This document shows positions 8,301-8,565 of a stretch of 8,565 bases of DNA, piece by piece. How positions within the stretch are numbered: position 1 is the first letter of the stretch; each line of letters begins with the position of its first letter. A model generated the notes under the pieces. That model was given only the letters and a program-made list of their open reading frames with translations. It was not told where the DNA came from and did no database searches. This DNA is from an uncultured Eubacteriales bacterium (lineage in GTDB: Bacteria; Bacillota; Clostridia; Peptostreptococcales; Anaerovoracaceae). The translations under genes were made by a program, and so were the position numbers. Location: assembly GCA_902766185.1 (NCBI GenBank), contig CACXCQ010000213.1, positions 1 to 8,565 on the forward strand, given 5' to 3'.

Positions 8301-8565
8301 GGGATCCGTTGGGCCGGTCGGGTCGCGCGGATCCGTGGGATCGGTCTGACCACCCGTCGGATCGCTGGGATCAGCAGGATCTGTTCCACCCGTCGGATCG
8401 CTGGGGTCTGTTCCGCCGGTGGGATCCGTTGGATCCTCCCCGTTAGCCGGGATCAGGACCTTCCTGATCTTCGACGGTTTGCTCATCTTCTTCCCGTTCA
8501 TCCCATATACGATGAAGCGGTAGGTCTGGCCGTACTCCCCGCGGTAGGTGAAGGTCCTGTTCTTC
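5397..8565 (-). CDS. Large surface or secreted protein with tandem InlB B-repeat/BNR-type propeller modules, 5' end outside the window
   Basis: The frame is open to the window edge, so about 1055 C-terminal residues are seen and the true start and any signal peptide lie beyond 8565. Residues here are counted from Met at 8501, an internal codon with no ribosome binding site. Before it, the last ~40 residues resemble the end of a fibronectin-III domain (TYRFIVYGMNGKKMSKPS). Next come an Asp-Pro-Thr-Gly linker (22-100), InlB B-repeat 1 (102-173, ending GNLTLYARF), propeller 1 (177-551), InlB B-repeat 2 (566-636, ending GNLTLYARW) and propeller 2 (645-1027). The propellers carry Asp-box-like motifs (SVDGVNW 318-324; SADEGESW 789-796) and the DxH and YAG strands I associate with the BNR_4 family, also seen in PL24/PL25 polysaccharide lyases. 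The protein ends seven residues after propeller 2, without an LPXTG or SLH anchor. A glycan-binding or glycan-cleaving extracellular role is inferred. A sialidase is less likely. Confidence 0.9.
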   Translation of the reverse strand, partial: KNRTFTYRGEYGQTYRFIVYGMNGKKMSKPSKIRKVLIPANGEDPTDPTGGTDPSDPTGGTDPADPSDPTGGQTDPTDPRDPTGPTDPSDPSGPTDPTGETDPTGPSDSTDPTGETDPTAAPAVYSITYELNDGTNDPGNPDSYQEGDYVRLKDAVRDGYDFKGWFSDAAFTRPVVSISAKTRGNLTLYARFARTIQGDGLDDMIWSWWYSPQVVSEGDNVFWGYATKEGTRGIAQYDRSANSVIKTELKKNTTVDDHNGIALTLLDDKRIMCVYAGGHDADKLMHVRISDEPLDAGSFSDDIELVSAGKTCYGQIVRSKNKYYLFYRINSKNWGYRTSVDGVNWTDEVILIRAGQQYYCKFTATTDDDLIRILMYSNPTSTAPEIRMGFLNTSDGNAYNADGSTKLGSSDQASTSFTVIQDVEKGKTQRLFDAAITAPDKPRFLFASFTPKAGTDDSIYYLHDAGKNHEICRGGAPLWDPKYQLGASFIDSDTIVAARNENLTDYIETYQFDGTKVTLIEEIAKYYAGKSSRDGRPIADVNGRAILWHHGYYNNQSYKDFDTAGVIHLLDENRIIGGDDPVPEITEYNITYKLDGGVNSAENPDTYDIGDAFDLKDPSRGDDAFLGWYADSGFKKRITAVTSAMRGNLTLYARWGKGVVVASDDVLDATVMAWGPWTYPQAVTSGTKTFWGFINDEGYRGVAVYDKATKKSSATLLGRAPGGKRSDTHSPAVSLTEDGRVICAYAGQDTGKNELHVRISDAPLDISSFGNTLLGGAANTTQYCQLLEGSGKLYLFYRVAANGSWAYRTSADEGESWSGEIRLLTETKMPYFCRLIPTTDSTLFRILMCSDPDGTDPQIRMGFLRTTDDRVFTEAACTNDVTTSVRAAGQTNRFKVFPVLQDQESGKTLSLLDAAVTAPASPRFIYASFTNEAGVNDSAYYLYDAGRRAKICDGGKVLAAPKHLPGAAFSANRIAAARSQNGNDFIELYEYNGSRVTKVKEIRSYPAQGNDRAACPIADRSGSALLWHEGRYAGDSDFVTHARLYLMDGWNTIQP
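5421..6806 (-). repeat. Module copy 2: InlB B-repeat plus propeller
   Basis: Second copy of the duplicated module, residues 566-1027 counted from Met 8501. The InlB B-repeat covers about 6594-6806 and the propeller about 5421-6569. It aligns with copy 1 along its length. For example, residues 874-901 match 396-423 at 18 of 28 positions, and ISDAPLDISSF matches ISDEPLDAGSF. It has the canonical Asp-box SADEGESW and keeps the first putative active-site histidine (His708), but the second position is changed (AGQD in place of AGGHD). Confidence 0.85.
6849..8198 (-). repeat. Module copy 1: InlB B-repeat plus propeller
   Basis: First copy of the duplicated module, residues 102-551 counted from Met 8501. 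The InlB B-repeat covers about 7983-8198 and the propeller about 6849-7973. It has His237 in VDDHNG and His258 in AGGHD, 21 residues apart. The sequence KYYLFYR (301-307) is matched by KLYLFYR (771-777) in copy 2, and ILWHHG (525-530) by LLWHEG (1004-1009), marking corresponding blades. The copies have diverged well beyond recent duplication. Confidence 0.85.
8202..8438 (-). repeat. Low-complexity Asp-Pro-Thr-Gly linker repeat
   Basis: About 79 codons (residues 22-100) are built from short imperfect units such as TDPSDPTGG, TDPTG and SDP, using only D, P, T, S, G and a few E, A, Q or R. At the DNA level it is a degenerate minisatellite rich in GGATCC-like words. It separates the fibronectin-like tail from the first InlB B-repeat and would be an extended, strongly acidic, possibly O-glycosylated spacer. 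Unit length and order vary, so it is not a clean tandem array. Confidence 0.85.

Noticed and set aside
8202..8438. Possible CRISPR array, because of periodic short repeats
   Set aside because: The units are 9-18 bases, degenerate, without constant spacers, and codon-phased inside a long open frame.
8171..8446. Repetitive short open frames on both strands with Arg/Asp/Trp- or Pro/Arg-rich products
   Set aside because: They are other-frame readings of the Asp-Pro-Thr-Gly linker repeat. The linker reading is in frame with the flanking domains.
5397..8565. Calling the propeller protein a sialidase because of its Asp-box-like motifs
   Set aside because: Asp boxes mark the propeller fold, not the activity. 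The sialidase arginine triad and FRIP-type motif are not visible, and the strand motifs fit BNR_4-type domains better.
1..8565. A new defence system, toxin-antitoxin pair or mobile element
   Set aside because: All four genes are accounted for by metabolic, transport or surface-protein families. No transposase, integrase, nuclease, terminal repeat or small gene pair was found.

Overview
The window is a GC-rich bacterial chromosome segment. All four genes lie on the minus strand, so transcription runs from the right edge to the left. A clostridial-type anaerobe (Bacillota, possibly Lachnospiraceae or a relative) fits best. The reasons are a single-chain pyruvate:ferredoxin oxidoreductase, a large exported protein with InlB-type B-repeats and Asp/Pro/Thr linkers, a MalY/PatB-type PLP enzyme and strong AGGAG-type ribosome binding sites. 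Genus or species cannot be read from the sequence.

From right to left: (1) Positions 8565-5397 hold the C-terminal ~1055 residues of a large, probably surface or secreted protein whose N-terminus lies outside the window. Visible parts are the tail of a fibronectin-III-like domain, a low-complexity Asp-Pro-Thr-Gly linker, and two tandem copies of a module made of an InlB B-repeat followed by a BNR/sialidase-like beta-propeller. (2) After 37 bp comes a MalY/PatB-type PLP aminotransferase or C-S lyase (5359-4148). (3) Its stop overlaps the start of a cation diffusion facilitator (CDF) metal exporter in an ATGA junction (4151-2985). (4) A ~175-bp gap carries a good sigma-A-type promoter and a hairpin-rich leader, followed by the pyruvate:ferredoxin oxidoreductase gene (2809-1), which runs off the left edge after 936 codons.

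Genes 2 and 3 look translationally coupled and may be co-transcribed with gene 1, since no terminator is visible in the 37-bp gap. Gene 4 has its own promoter and is a central energy-metabolism gene, converting pyruvate to acetyl-CoA and reduced ferredoxin. No mobile element, CRISPR array, tRNA, rRNA or defence system was found.

The least ordinary part is the double propeller protein. Copy 1 keeps two histidines spaced as in the catalytic pair I recall from PL24 ulvan lyases with the same fold. Copy 2 keeps only the first, which suggests one active and one degenerate, perhaps glycan-binding, propeller.
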